DNA from: an uncultured Clostridia bacterium
Lineage (GTDB): Bacteria; Bacillota; Clostridia; TANB77; CAG-508
Direction: 5' to 3'
DNA: 42,417 nucleotides
NCBI GenBank assembly: GCA_944391755.1
Contig: CALXUT010000031.1
Span: 1-42,417 of the forward strand
The translations under genes and the position numbers were made by a program. The notes under the pieces were generated by a model that was not told the origin of the DNA, searched no databases, and saw only the letters and a list, made by a program, of their open reading frames with translations. Shown one piece after another: positions 1 through 8,018 of this stretch. Positions within the stretch are counted from its first letter, which is position 1. Each line of letters opens with the position of its first letter.

Positions 1-120
1 GTTATCTAATCCATTTGTAGCTAAACTAAATTTTAATTTGAATAATTCTGTTTTTAGTTCACCTAATTCTTTTTCTAATTCTGGTGAAGACATTTCTCTT
101 ATTTTATTTATCTTCATCAT
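1..120 (-). CDS. rpmC: 50S ribosomal protein L29 (partial, runs off the window)
   Basis: Only the first 40 codons are present. The reading begins [18 protein letters not shown] and continues to a segment resembling the L29 core ([10 protein letters not shown]). L29 sits by the peptide exit tunnel on the large subunit and helps dock the nascent-chain machinery. The start at 120 or 117 lies inside the end of rplP and has an AAGGTGGG Shine-Dalgarno (SD) sequence at about 126-133, so the two genes overlap by 17 bases and are probably translationally coupled. Its place after L16 is the standard S10-operon order. The remainder of the gene lies outside the window. Confidence 0.93.
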   Translation of the reverse strand, partial: MMKINKIREMSSPELEKELGELKTELFKLKFSLATNGLDN

Positions 121-550
121 TATCACCCACCTTGCTTACAATTTCTTTTGCTACGAATTTTGTTTTTATAGGTAGTTTATTCATAGCTAATCTCAAGGCT
201 TCTCTAGCTGTTTCTTCTGGTACTCCTCCGATTTCAAACATAACTCTACCTGGTTTTACAGCTGCTACCCAATATTCAACATTACCTTTACCTTTACCAC
301 CACGAGTTCCGGCTGGTTTTTGTGTTATTGGTTTGTCTGGAAATATTTTAATCCAAACTTTTCCACCTCTTTTTGTATAACGAGTCATAGCGATACGAGC
401 TGCTTCTATTTGATTACCTTTTATTAATCCTGCTTCTACAGCTTGTATTCCATATTCTCCATCTGTTACTCTGTTTCCTCTTGTTGCTTTTCCTCTATTT
501 CTACCTTTTTGCATTTTTCTATATTTTGTTTTTTTAGGCATTAATGGCAT
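104..550 (-). CDS. rplP: 50S ribosomal protein L16
   Basis: 148 residues, near the usual 140-145. L16 is a late-assembling large-subunit protein near the A-site tRNA elbow and the peptidyl-transferase centre. Family landmarks visible are the N-terminal MPKKTKYRK, a basic [11 protein letters not shown] stretch, the central [16 protein letters not shown] segment and the [14 protein letters not shown] helices. The start codon overlaps the rpsC stop (TAATG), with GGAGG about 9 bases upstream inside rpsC. A second ATG three codons later gives the more typical MPKK start and cannot be excluded. The 3' end overlaps rpmC. Confidence 0.97.
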   Translation of the reverse strand: MPLMPKKTKYRKMQKGRNRGKATRGNRVTDGEYGIQAVEAGLIKGNQIEAARIAMTRYTKRGGKVWIKIFPDKPITQKPAGTRGGKGKGNVEYWVAAVKPGRVMFEIGGVPEETAREALRLAMNKLPIKTKFVAKEIVSKVGDNDEDK

Positions 551-1206
551 TATTTGTCTCCTCCTTCCACTTTTTTAGTTGGAAGAATTTCACCTTTATA
601 AATCCATACTTTTACACCGATTTTTCCATATGTTGTATCTGCTTCAGCAAATCCATAATCGATATCAGCTCTTAAAGTTTGTAGTGGAATTGTTCCTTCT
701 TTGTAGAATTCTGTTCTAGCCATATCAGCTCCACCTAATCTTCCAGATACTGCTGTTTTTATTCCTAAAGCTCCTGCTTTAATAGCTTTTTGCATACATT
801 GTTTCATCGCTCTTCTAAATGAAATTCTTCTTTCTAGTTGACCAGCAATATTTTCAGCAACTAATTGTGCATCTGTATCGATTGCTTTTACCTCAACTAT
901 GTTTATATTAACTTCTTTTCCTATTAATTTTGTTACTTCTGCTTTTAATGTTTCAGCTCCAGCTCCACCTTTTCCAATGATAATTCCTGGTTTTGCTGTA
1001 TATACATTAACTTTTATGAATTTAGCTGTTCTTTCAATTTCTATTCTTGAAATTCCAGCGGCATATAATTTTTTCTTTAAAAATTTACGGATTTTTTGAT
1101 CTTCTATTAAATAATCTGCAAAATTCTTTGAATCTGCATACCATTTAGCATTCCAATCTTTTATTATTCCAACTCTTACACCTGTTGGATGTACTTTTTG
1201 TCCCAT
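550..1206 (-). CDS. rpsC: 30S ribosomal protein S3
   Basis: 218 residues, the normal length. S3 lies at the mRNA entry channel of the small subunit and contributes to mRNA unwinding. It starts with the nearly invariant [14 protein letters not shown] type II KH domain carries the RNA-binding GxxG motif ([12 protein letters not shown]), followed by the C-terminal domain ([26 protein letters not shown]). It is followed by rplP with a 1-base stop/start overlap. The basic C-terminal tail ends KKVEGGDK, shorter than in many homologues. Confidence 0.98.
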   Translation of the reverse strand: MGQKVHPTGVRVGIIKDWNAKWYADSKNFADYLIEDQKIRKFLKKKLYAAGISRIEIERTAKFIKVNVYTAKPGIIIGKGGAGAETLKAEVTKLIGKEVNINIVEVKAIDTDAQLVAENIAGQLERRISFRRAMKQCMQKAIKAGALGIKTAVSGRLGGADMARTEFYKEGTIPLQTLRADIDYGFAEADTTYGKIGVKVWIYKGEILPTKKVEGGDK

Positions 1207-1254
1207 TTTTTAAGAATCCTCCTTTTCTTGATATTTGACAGGGATTACCCTTTT

Positions 1255-1608
1255 TTATTCTTTTTCTCTTAGAACAATAGTTATATGACTTGTTCTTTTT
1301 CTAATTCTTACTGCTGAACCTTTTGCTGCTGGTCTTATTCTTTTTAAAGTTGGACCTTGATTAGCATATATTTCAGCAACATATAAATTTTCATGTTTCA
1401 TTCCGTGATTATTTTCAGCATTTGCGATTGCTGATTTTAATAATTTTTCTAAAATGCTTGAAGATGCTTTTGGTGTAAATTTAACGATTGCTAAAGCTTC
1501 ATCAACATTTTTTCCTCTAATTAAGTCTGCAACGATTTTTACTTTTCTTGCAGATATTCTTGAATATCTTAATGTTGCTCTTGCTTCCATTACTGCTGTT
1601 TCTTCCAC
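1255..1608 (-). CDS. rplV: 50S ribosomal protein L22
   Basis: 117 residues, typical of the family. L22 lines the peptide exit tunnel through its long beta-hairpin. Recognisable segments are [20 protein letters not shown] at the start and the tunnel hairpin region [20 protein letters not shown] near the C terminus. The start is GTG at 1608, chosen because GGAGGG lies 7 bases upstream. An in-frame ATG six codons later (MEARATLRY) has no such site. It sits between rpsS and rpsC. Confidence 0.97.
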   Translation of the reverse strand: MEETAVMEARATLRYSRISARKVKIVADLIRGKNVDEALAIVKFTPKASSSILEKLLKSAIANAENNHGMKHENLYVAEIYANQGPTLKRIRPAAKGSAVRIRKRTSHITIVLREKE

Positions 1609-1631
1609 TACAATTCCCTCCTTAATCTCTT

Positions 1632-1910
1632 TTATTTATTTGTAGTTGTTTTCTCTCCTGCATGACCTTTAAATGTTCTTGTAGGAGCAAATTCACCTAA
1701 TTTATGACCTATCATTTCTTCTGTTATATATACTGGTACATGTTTTCTACCATCATGAACAGCGATTGTGTGTCCAATCATTTGTGGATATATTGTTGAA
1801 GCTCTTGACCATGTCTTAATAACTTCTTTTTTTCCACTCTCATTCATAGCTTCTACTCTTTTTAGTAGTTCTGGTGCTACGAAAGGTTTTTTCTTACTTG
1901 ATCTTGACAT
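1632..1910 (-). CDS. rpsS: 30S ribosomal protein S19
   Basis: 92 residues, standard length. S19 binds the head of the small subunit next to S13 and contacts 23S rRNA through an intersubunit bridge. The N terminus [11 protein letters not shown], the WSRAS motif and the C-terminal [18 protein letters not shown] are diagnostic. GGAGG lies about 8 bases before the ATG. The gap to rplB upstream is 17 bases and to rplV downstream 23 bases, consistent with one transcript. Confidence 0.98.
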   Translation of the reverse strand: MSRSSKKKPFVAPELLKRVEAMNESGKKEVIKTWSRASTIYPQMIGHTIAVHDGRKHVPVYITEEMIGHKLGEFAPTRTFKGHAGEKTTTNK

Positions 1911-1927
1911 CTGATTTTCCTCCTATC

Positions 1928-2755
1928 CTATTTTCTTCTCTTTACGATAAATTTATTTGTTCTATTCTTTTTGTTTCTTGTCTTATATCCTAATGCTGGT
2001 TTACCCCAAGGTGTCATTGGTCCAGAATGTCCAACTGGAGCTCTACCTTCACCACCACCATGTGGGTGATCTACTGGGTTCATTACAGAACCTCTTACTG
2101 TTGGTCTGATACCTAAATGTCTTGTTTTTCCAGCTTTACCTAGTTTTACATTTTCATGATCAGCATTTCCAACTACTCCGATTGTTGCTCTACATTTAGC
2201 TAAGATTAGTCTCATTTCTCCTGATGGTAATCTTACATGAGCATATTTTCCTTCTTTAGCCATAAGTTGTGCACTTTGTCCTGCAACTCTAACTAATTTT
2301 CCACCTTGACCTGGATTTAATTCTATATTATGAATTAATGTTCCAACTGGTATGTTTGCTATTGGCAAACAGTTTCCTGCTTTTATATCCACATTTTCTC
2401 CAGATACAACTTTATCTCCAGCTGTTAATCCTTGTGGTGCTATAATATATGAAAGTGTTCCATCTTCATATTTTATTAATGCTATGTTAGCACTTCTGTT
2501 TGGATCATATTCGATTCCAACAACTGTTGCTTCCATATCATCTTTTATTCTCTTAAAATCAATTATTCTATATTTTTGTCTATTTCCTCCACCTTGATGT
2601 CTTACAGTTATTCTACCATATGAGTTTCTTCCTGCATTTTTCTTTTTCTTTGCTAATAAAGATTTTTCAGGAGATGTTTTTGTTACTTCCTCATATGTTG
2701 AAACTGTCATGTTTCTTCTTGATGGGGTATAGGCTTTAAAGTGTTTCATTCCCAT
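1928..2755 (-). CDS. rplB: 50S ribosomal protein L2
   Basis: 275 residues from the chosen start, matching the family (about 273-277). L2 is a primary rRNA-binding protein required for subunit association and peptidyl-transferase activity. It shows [14 protein letters not shown] at the N terminus, the [11 protein letters not shown] segment, and the C-terminal [13 protein letters not shown] loop that contains the conserved histidine near the catalytic centre. The frame is open 36 bases further upstream to a TTG, but ATG 2755 has an AAAGGA site 9 bases away and gives the conserved MGMKHF start. An unusual 239-base gap separates it from rplW. Confidence 0.97.
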   Translation of the reverse strand: MGMKHFKAYTPSRRNMTVSTYEEVTKTSPEKSLLAKKKKNAGRNSYGRITVRHQGGGNRQKYRIIDFKRIKDDMEATVVGIEYDPNRSANIALIKYEDGTLSYIIAPQGLTAGDKVVSGENVDIKAGNCLPIANIPVGTLIHNIELNPGQGGKLVRVAGQSAQLMAKEGKYAHVRLPSGEMRLILAKCRATIGVVGNADHENVKLGKAGKTRHLGIRPTVRGSVMNPVDHPHGGGEGRAPVGHSGPMTPWGKPALGYKTRNKKNRTNKFIVKRRK

Positions 2756-2814
2756 TATTATCGTTCCTTTCTCCTTTTCATTAAATTCCAAATCTTACTT
2801 CGTTGGATTTCCCT

Positions 2815-2934
2815 TCAAAAATCCTCAATGTACCTTTGTACATTTCCGGTTTTCTCGCTCATCCGCCTTGTAATATTTGTTTTTAATGAAAACTCTTCTC
2901 TATTTTTTATTTTGTGGATTTTTTCCTGCTCCAC
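2815..2934 (-). CDS. possible small protein in the rplW-rplB gap
   Basis: Within the unusually long gap between rplW and rplB, a frame is open from 2973 down to a TGA at 2815. It has a GTG at 2934 (39 codons) and, further in, an ATG preceded by AAGGCGG giving a 15-residue product beginning MSEKTGNVQRY. The predicted peptide is lysine/glutamate rich and would be helical. No convincing SD precedes the GTG, and no family is recognised. It may be chance, since the inverted repeat at 2827-2844 lies inside it and non-coding RNA structure is an equally good explanation. Confidence 0.2.
   Translation of the reverse strand: MEQEKIHKIKNREEFSLKTNITRRMSEKTGNVQRYIEDF
2827..2844. repeat. 7-bp inverted repeat in the rplW-rplB spacer
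   Basis: AATGTAC, a CTTT loop, then GTACATT form a perfect hairpin in the middle of the 239-base spacer between rplW and rplB. There is no T-run after it on the minus strand, so it is not an intrinsic terminator. It could be an RNA processing or pausing site within the S10 transcript. The role is unknown. Confidence 0.45.
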
Positions 2935-2994
2935 TTGCAGATATTCTTTATTTTCCGAGTAATTTCTCGATATTTATCCTTTATTTGTGTTTAT

Positions 2995-3342
2995 TTAAGC
3001 TCCCATAAATTCATCGATTGCATCTTTGTATTTTTTAGAAACTTTAACTGCTTTTCCACCTTTTCCAAGGTATGTTTTATCAGATGGATTTGTATCTATT
3101 GTAACAATAGCTTTTTTCCAATCTGGTGTTTTTCCTTCTTTATATCTAACTCTTTTTGTTTTTCCTTTTACTGTCATTGTATTAACATTTAATACTTTTA
3201 CTTCAAAAAGTTTTTCAACAGCTTTTGCTATTTCAACTTTTGTTGCTTTTTTGTTAACTTCGAAAGTGTATTTTCCAGCTTGCATTTCGTCATTACTTTT
3301 TTCTGTGATTACTGGTCTTACTATGATTTCTTCTGGTAACAT
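2995..3342 (-). CDS. rplW: 50S ribosomal protein L23
   Basis: 115 residues, slightly longer than the usual 95-100. L23 lies at the tunnel exit and is the docking point for trigger factor and SRP. The N terminus carries IIVRPVITEKS, followed by a YTFEVNKKATKVEIAKAVE block typical of the family, and a lysine-rich C-terminal extension (KVSKKYKDAIDEF). The start ATG overlaps the rplD stop (TAATG) with GGAGGTG inside rplD. It is separated from rplB by a 239-base spacer, which is atypical for this operon. Confidence 0.97.
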   Translation of the reverse strand: MLPEEIIVRPVITEKSNDEMQAGKYTFEVNKKATKVEIAKAVEKLFEVKVLNVNTMTVKGKTKRVRYKEGKTPDWKKAIVTIDTNPSDKTYLGKGGKAVKVSKKYKDAIDEFMGA

Positions 3343-3965
3343 TAGGCATACACCTCCTCTAATTTCTTAACTGTATCTAATGGTAATACTAATTTATTAC
3401 AATTTAATAAATCAAATACATTTATCATGTTTAATTGAATTGCTTTTACACCTTCTATATTTCTGCTTGATAAGTAAACATTTTCGTTCTTATCTGCTAA
3501 TATGATTAATGTTTTTCCTTCAATTTTTAAATTTGATAATGCAGTTACCATTGTTTTTGTTTTTGGCTCTTTTACTTCTAATTTATCAACAACTGTTAAT
3601 TCATTATCTAATACTTTTGCACTTAATAATGATTTTATTGCTAATTGTTTTTCTTTTTTATTTACTCTATATGTGTATGAACGTGGTTTTGGTCCTAAAG
3701 CGATACCACCTTTAATCCATTGTGGAGCACGGATACTACCTTGTCTTGCTCTACCTGTTCCTTTTTGTCTCCATGGTTTTCTTCCACCACCACGAACTTC
3801 TGCTCTTGTTTTTGTACTTTGTGTACCTTGTCTTTGATTAGCTAAGTAGTTTACTAATACACTGTGAACAACATTTTCATTTGGTTCAATCCCAAATACT
3901 GCTTCACTTAACTCTACATCACTAACTTTTTTACCTTGCATGTTATATACATCTATTTTAGGCAT
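3342..3965 (-). CDS. rplD: 50S ribosomal protein L4
   Basis: 207 residues, as expected. L4 contributes a long loop to the exit tunnel constriction. In E. coli it also represses the S10 operon; whether that holds here is unknown. The loop is visible as the arginine/glycine-rich GGGRKPWRQKGTGRARQG segment followed by PQWIKGG. The C-terminal globular part ends DTVKKLEEVYA. AAGGAGG precedes the ATG by about 9 bases. It overlaps rplW by the TAATG junction. Confidence 0.98.
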   Translation of the reverse strand: MPKIDVYNMQGKKVSDVELSEAVFGIEPNENVVHSVLVNYLANQRQGTQSTKTRAEVRGGGRKPWRQKGTGRARQGSIRAPQWIKGGIALGPKPRSYTYRVNKKEKQLAIKSLLSAKVLDNELTVVDKLEVKEPKTKTMVTALSNLKIEGKTLIILADKNENVYLSSRNIEGVKAIQLNMINVFDLLNCNKLVLPLDTVKKLEEVYA

Positions 3966-3990
3966 TTCGTATTTCCTCCTTTACTTTAAT

Positions 3991-4620
3991 TTAAGCTTTT
4001 ATAGCTGATTTTATTTTTAAGATAGCTCCTTTAGCTCCTGGAACACTACCTTTTACTAATATTACATTTTTATCTGTATCTACTTTTACAACATCTAAGT
4101 TTTGTATTGTAACAGTAACTCTTCCCATATGTCCTGGAAGTTTTTTACCTTTGAATACTCTTCCTGGTGTTGATGTTGGTCCCATTGATCCTGGTCTTCT
4201 GTGATACATTGAACCATGTCCCATAGGTCCTCTATGTTGTCCATGTCTTTTGATAACACCTTGGAATCCTTTTCCTTTTGATGTTCCTTGAACATCTATT
4301 TTTTCTCCTTCAGCAAATACATCTGCTTTTAATTCATCTCCAACGTTGAAGTTTTCGATAGAATCTACTCTAAATTCTCTTAAATGTTTTTTTACTGGTA
4401 CATTTGCTTTTGCAAAATGTCCTTTTACTGGTTTGTTTACTTTATGTTCTTTTACTTCTCCAAATCCTAATTGTATTGCTTCATATCCATCATTTTCTAA
4501 TGTTTTTATTTGAGCAACAACACATGGACCTGCTTCTATAACGGTTACTGGAATAACAACTCCGTTTTCATCAAATATTTGTGTCATTCCTAGTTTTTTT
4601 CCTATTAATGCTTTTTTCAT
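3991..4620 (-). CDS. rplC: 50S ribosomal protein L3
   Basis: 209 residues, the usual size. L3 is an early assembly protein whose extension reaches toward the peptidyl-transferase centre. The N terminus [14 protein letters not shown] and the central [16 protein letters not shown] and [12 protein letters not shown] stretches are the family signature, the last including the glutamine/histidine-rich loop near the A-site crevice. AGGAGG lies 8 bases before the ATG. An 89-base gap without a clear regulatory element separates it from rpsJ. Confidence 0.98.
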   Translation of the reverse strand: MKKALIGKKLGMTQIFDENGVVIPVTVIEAGPCVVAQIKTLENDGYEAIQLGFGEVKEHKVNKPVKGHFAKANVPVKKHLREFRVDSIENFNVGDELKADVFAEGEKIDVQGTSKGKGFQGVIKRHGQHRGPMGHGSMYHRRPGSMGPTSTPGRVFKGKKLPGHMGRVTVTIQNLDVVKVDTDKNVILVKGSVPGAKGAILKIKSAIKA

Positions 4621-4709
4621 TTTATAATCCTCCTAACTATTGGCTGAAATCGTTTACTTATGATAAACTTTCCAGCTTGGTTTGATTTTAATATTATATA
4701 TATTTGAAA

Positions 4710-5033
4710 CTAGTTTTTGATTTCGATGTCAACACCTGCTGGTAGTTCTAGTTTCATTAAACTATCCATTGTTTTTTGTGTTGGATAAAGAATATCGATA
4801 ACTCTTTTATGTGTTCTCATTTCAAATTGTTCTCTTGAATCTTTGTGTTTGTGTGGAGAACGTAATATTGTTATGATTTCTTTTTGTGTTGGTAATGGAA
4901 TAGGACCTGATACCTTTGCTCCTGTTTTTTTAGCAGTATCTACTATTTTCTCAGCAGACTGATCTAAAACTACATGATCATAAGCTTTTAGTCTTATTCT
5001 AATTTTTTCACTTGATACAACTGTTTTTGCCAT
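4710..5033 (-). CDS. rpsJ: 30S ribosomal protein S10
   Basis: 107 residues from the chosen start (family about 102). S10 (NusE) is a small-subunit head protein that also joins transcription antitermination complexes. [29 protein letters not shown] and [16 protein letters not shown] are diagnostic. The frame extends upstream to 5099, but ATG 5033 follows GAGGAGGG by 10 bases and gives the expected MAKTVV start. It is the first r-protein gene of the S10 operon, after a long leader. Confidence 0.97.
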   Translation of the reverse strand: MAKTVVSSEKIRIRLKAYDHVVLDQSAEKIVDTAKKTGAKVSGPIPLPTQKEIITILRSPHKHKDSREQFEMRTHKRVIDILYPTQKTMDSLMKLELPAGVDIEIKN

Positions 5034-5128
5034 TGTAATTTTCCCTCCTCTTAAAATTTTATAATATTTGAAATTACGCGTTGGCAAGTTATAACGCACC
5101 CTGGTGTTTTGTTATTTCCATTTTTTAA

Positions 5129-5158
5129 ATCCCAAAATTCGCATGGTTATTCTGGGAT
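5129..5158 (-). other. hairpin in S10 leader
   Basis: On the transcript the arms are ATCCCAGAA and TTTTGGGAT (9 pairs including one G-U) around a 12-base loop. It lies about 95 bases upstream of rpsJ. It is not followed by a U-tract. Confidence 0.55.
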
Positions 5159-5173
5159 AAGTGCTTTATGTAT

Positions 5174-5200
5174 ATGCAAAATATTATCATCATCTTGCAT
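5174..5200 (-). other. hairpin in S10 leader
   Basis: The transcript arms ATGCAAGATG and TATTTTGCAT pair over 10 positions with two G-U pairs around a 7-base loop. It lies between the leader peptide ORF and the second hairpin (5129-5158). Confidence 0.5.
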
Positions 5201-5226
5201 TCATATCCGTACTTTTATTGTATCGG

Positions 5227-5325
5227 TTAAATTAACTTACCGCCTGGTCTAGCCAAGACATACTCCACTGAAGTTCCCTCCATCGTATTGATGTAGCCAC
5301 ATTCAGCTTCAACGCTAAAATTCAT
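5227..5325 (-). CDS. candidate leader peptide (32 aa) of the S10 operon
   Basis: An ATG at 5325 opens a 32-codon frame ending in TAA at 5227. The product begins MNFSVEAECGYINT and continues MEGTSVEYVLARPGGK. The ATG is only 8 bases past the -10 hexamer, so the transcript would start within about 2-3 bases of it, making the message essentially leaderless. GC content is about 41%, well above the surrounding AT-rich sequence, and the codons are not the AT-biased ones used by neighbouring genes. That could mean a conserved peptide or a conserved RNA structure (GTTGAAG/CTTCAGT can pair). The function is unknown. Confidence 0.45.
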   Translation of the reverse strand: MNFSVEAECGYINTMEGTSVEYVLARPGGKLI

Positions 5326-5333
5326 GCTCAATT

Positions 5334-5362
5334 ATTATATACTGTTTTTCTTATTATGTCAA
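5334..5362 (-). promoter_or_regulatory. sigma-A-type promoter of the S10 operon
   Basis: Perfect -35 TTGACA (5357-5362) and -10 TATAAT (5334-5339) with a 17-base spacer. It starts about 40 bases after the dCMP deaminase stop codon and drives the leader and the ribosomal protein genes. Confidence 0.9.
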
Positions 5363-5405
5363 TAGATTTATGGAATTTTTTCCAAAATATTGCTATTTTT
5401 ACTAT

Positions 5406-5909
5406 TTAGAATAAATCTATTTTTAATTCCTTATTTTCTTTTAATTGCAATTTTTTATATTTAATACCACATTCATCAAATAGTCTTCTTGATGCAATAT
5501 TGTTTTCAGAATCAGCATATTTATCAGAAAGAAACACTAATTCTTTTATCCCTGACTGAATAATTATCTTCGCACATTCATTACAAGGAAATAAATCTAC
5601 ATATATTTTAGCATTCTCTAAATCTTTTTTACTTCCTCTATAATTTAAAATCGCATTCATTTCTGCATGGCATACATATGGATATTTGGTTTCTAAATTG
5701 TCTCCTTCTCTTCCCCAAGGAAATTTTTCATCATCAAATCCATTTGGTGCCCCATTATATCCTATAGATAAAATCCTATTGTCATTACTTACGATACATG
5801 CACCTACTTGTGTATTTGGATCTTTGCTCCTCATTGCTGATAATTTAGCTATTGCCATAAAGTATTCATCCCAACTTATATAATTTTCTCTTTTTTTATT
5901 TTGGCTCAT
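5406..5909 (-). CDS. dCMP deaminase (ComEB-like cytidine/deoxycytidylate deaminase)
   Basis: 167 residues. It deaminates dCMP to dUMP, feeding thymidylate synthesis in the cytoplasm. The zinc site is complete: H81-A-E83 (CHAEMNAIL), with E83 as proton shuttle, and PCNEC supplying C109 and C112. The upstream SKDPNTQVGACIV and GYNGAPNGF segments are typical of the dCMP deaminase subfamily. AAGGAGG precedes the ATG. A terminator-like hairpin (5931-5964) lies only 22 bases upstream of the start, so expression depends on read-through or an unseen promoter. Confidence 0.93.
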   Translation of the reverse strand: MSQNKKRENYISWDEYFMAIAKLSAMRSKDPNTQVGACIVSNDNRILSIGYNGAPNGFDDEKFPWGREGDNLETKYPYVCHAEMNAILNYRGSKKDLENAKIYVDLFPCNECAKIIIQSGIKELVFLSDKYADSENNIASRRLFDECGIKYKKLQLKENKELKIDLF

Positions 5910-5930
5910 CTTTATTCCTCCTTACATCTT

Positions 5931-5964
5931 AAAAAGGCTATGATAAGTAAAACCTTATATAGCC
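5931..5964 (-). terminator. terminator hairpin after the SecF-like gene
   Basis: The arms GGCTAT-ATAAG and CTTAT-C-ATAGCC enclose a 6-base loop, followed on the minus strand by TTTTT. It lies between the SecF-like stop (5974) and the dCMP deaminase start (5909). Confidence 0.8.
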
Positions 5965-5973
5965 CCTTATTTT

Positions 5974-6603
5974 TTATTTTTCAATTTGTTTTACTACATA
6001 TAGAATAGATAATACATATATGAATATGACTACTACAGGAATAAATCTTCCTACAGGAATTCTCGTTATTGCTATTATACTTAGAAGTACTAGAATTGCA
6101 ATAATTGGAATGAATATTGTTTTTGTAAGAACTTTTAAAATTCCTTTTTTTCTGTATCTTATTAACATATAAACTAAAACAACGATTCCTGATATAGCAA
6201 ATGGTATGATATAGTTTTTATACATATCTATTAATCTTGCTGCTGGTATATTTTTTATTGTTGTTTCTTCTGCAGTTTGTTCAAATTCATAATTTTCTTT
6301 AATTTTATTTACTAGATTATTTTTCTGTTCTTCAGATATATTTTTTGCTCTTATGGTTACCATATCTTCATATATTTCTACAACTTCAACCATGTTGTTT
6401 CTTCCTAATATTTCATTTGCTATGTCTTTTATTTTATTTCGATCTACTTGTTGTTCTATATACACATCTATACTTTGCGTTTGTGAATATTTTAATTCTT
6501 TATTAAATCCTAATATTATTGTTACTATAATTCCTGCAATAATAATTAAACTAATTATGATAATAGCTAGGATTTTTTTGTTTTTCCCTTTTAACTGTTT
6601 CAT
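5974..6603 (-). CDS. SecF-like membrane protein, divergent and short
   Basis: 209 residues against about 300 for SecF. It shows one N-terminal membrane helix (about 10-32), an extracytoplasmic domain of roughly 100 residues, then about three more helices (about 132-150, 160-180, 185-203). The layout and its position right after a SecD-like gene indicate the SecF half of the SecDF accessory pair, which in canonical form uses the proton-motive force to pull secreted proteins out. The conserved SecF helix-4 signature (a DTVVVFDRIRE-type motif) is absent and the last helices are missing. GGAGG lies 6 bases before the ATG. Assignment rests mainly on context; a degenerate or repurposed protein is possible. 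Confidence 0.6.
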   Translation of the reverse strand: MKQLKGKNKKILAIIIISLIIIAGIIVTIILGFNKELKYSQTQSIDVYIEQQVDRNKIKDIANEILGRNNMVEVVEIYEDMVTIRAKNISEEQKNNLVNKIKENYEFEQTAEETTIKNIPAARLIDMYKNYIIPFAISGIVVLVYMLIRYRKKGILKVLTKTIFIPIIAILVLLSIIAITRIPVGRFIPVVVIFIYVLSILYVVKQIEK

Positions 6604-6613
6604 TTACTGCCTC

Positions 6614-7990
6614 CTATTTATTCTCTTTTAATTTTAATAAAGCTTTTGTTATTGTTATATTATATACTGCGATTAATATCAATCCCCAAAATACTACCAT
6701 TCCAAAACTACTTAAATTAATCCATCCTGAGAAACAGAATACAAGTGCTATTAGCATTAATGGTATTAGTTTTAAAAATATTTCTTTATAAGTATTACTG
6801 ATAGCTTCATCAACTATATTTAAAATTTTCACTTTACTAAGTATAGATTGATTCATTTTTAAGTTGAGAGCAATTATAAATATAATTGCACCAATCCCTT
6901 CTATTGTTAATAATACATTTGTATATCTTAATAATAATAGTAATAGTGATATAAATCCAATACAAGAAATACTACTTAATAATCCTGAAATTTTATATTT
7001 TATGGATATAATAATAAGTATCACAAGTATAACAACTAAAACTCCAAGCATAAAATATAGCAATTGATTTTCTGTAATATCTGAATAAACATATCTATTT
7101 GCTGAAATTTCATAATCTATTGGCATTTTTCCTGCATTTATTAACATTTCTAATTCTACAGCTATTGCTGTATTGTTATTTATTGAAGTTTCTGAAGAAG
7201 ATGAACTTCCAATATTTACTGTCAATATATTTTTTTCTATTTTACTAATATCATATTCTGTATCTCCAATTGTCAACACCGCTATTTTCTTTTGTGTCTC
7301 TTCCGTATTTTCCGTTTGTTCTACTGTATTATCCGTATTTTCCTCAGCATTTTCAGTTGATTCTGTTTCAGCTGTAGTTTCTCCATTTTGATCAGTAGAT
7401 TCTTCTTCACTTTGTGCAGCTTCTATTTCATCAATCTCATTGGAAAGTATTGCATAATCATTAGAAATTTCTTGTATTTTAGCTTGTCCTTCATTATTTA
7501 ATTGTAATTCTAAATATATTTGATATGCGCCATCACTTGAAACAGTATACCCATATTTAGCCTTTTTTACCATTGAATCATTTAATAATTCTGTTTCTGC
7601 ATCTTTCTCTTTCATTTCAACTTTTCCTGATGCATCTAGATAATATGCTAATGTATCTGTATTTTCATCTTCTGACATTTCTACTCTTATTGTTCCATCT
7701 TCTTTATTAAGTCTAATTACATAATCTTGTGCTCCTAGCGAATTTAATCTGTTTTCAAGAGTCTTTTTTACTATTTCATAGTTTTCTACAGTTAAACTAT
7801 TCGTATCTGTGGTATCACTTTCTGGTATAGTTAATTCTATTACTCTACCTCCTTCAATTTCTCTTCCTAAAGCATATTCTTTTACTTTGTTCTCCATTCT
7901 ATTTTGTGTTTGAACAAACACTCCCAAAAAAGCTACTAGCGTTATTAGTACAATTGCTAAAATTATTGTTATTATTTTTACTTTTTTCAT
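6614..7990 (-). CDS. SecD-like protein, divergent
   Basis: 458 residues. It has an N-terminal membrane helix (about 5-27), a degenerate SecD start motif (EIEGGRVIELTI instead of GLDLxGG), a P1-like domain with ENRLNSLGAQDYVI, the SecD-like hinge INAGKMPIDYEI (about 285-296), then about five helices. Canonical SecD works with SecF and YajC in proton-driven late translocation. A low-complexity Glu/Thr/Asn insert at about 193-235 interrupts the extracytoplasmic part. The usual membrane Asp of the DAN motif aligns with K378 (ALNLKMN). The start has only a weak AGGA site. It is probably secretion-related, but loss of the relay residue casts doubt on standard function. Confidence 0.65.
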   Translation of the reverse strand: MKKVKIITIILAIVLITLVAFLGVFVQTQNRMENKVKEYALGREIEGGRVIELTIPESDTTDTNSLTVENYEIVKKTLENRLNSLGAQDYVIRLNKEDGTIRVEMSEDENTDTLAYYLDASGKVEMKEKDAETELLNDSMVKKAKYGYTVSSDGAYQIYLELQLNNEGQAKIQEISNDYAILSNEIDEIEAAQSEEESTDQNGETTAETESTENAEENTDNTVEQTENTEETQKKIAVLTIGDTEYDISKIEKNILTVNIGSSSSSETSINNNTAIAVELEMLINAGKMPIDYEISANRYVYSDITENQLLYFMLGVLVVILVILIIISIKYKISGLLSSISCIGFISLLLLLLRYTNVLLTIEGIGAIIFIIALNLKMNQSILSKVKILNIVDEAISNTYKEIFLKLIPLMLIALVFCFSGWINLSSFGMVVFWGLILIAVYNITITKALLKLKENK

Positions 7991-8018
7991 TTCCTGTTTT
8001 TCATTCCTTCCTCAACTT

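Larger units (their letters stand above)
5034..5326 (-). other. S10 operon leader, about 290 nt
   Basis: The stretch between the promoter and rpsJ is far longer than needed for translation. It contains a 32-codon open frame at its 5' end (5227-5325), a hairpin at 5174-5200, a hairpin at 5129-5158, and a short GCGTT/AACGC stem just before the ribosome-binding site at about 5080-5096. No T-run follows any hairpin on the transcribed strand, so ordinary attenuation is not evident. Leaders before S10 operons are often autoregulatory, but no known family was identified here. Confidence 0.6.

Noticed and set aside
2756..2791. 12-residue N-terminal extension of L2 from a TTG
   Set aside because: It spans the SD sequence of ATG 2755 and is not part of the conserved L2 start.
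5129..5158. Leader hairpin as an intrinsic terminator
   Set aside because: On the transcribed strand it is followed by TTAAAAAATGG, with no U-tract.
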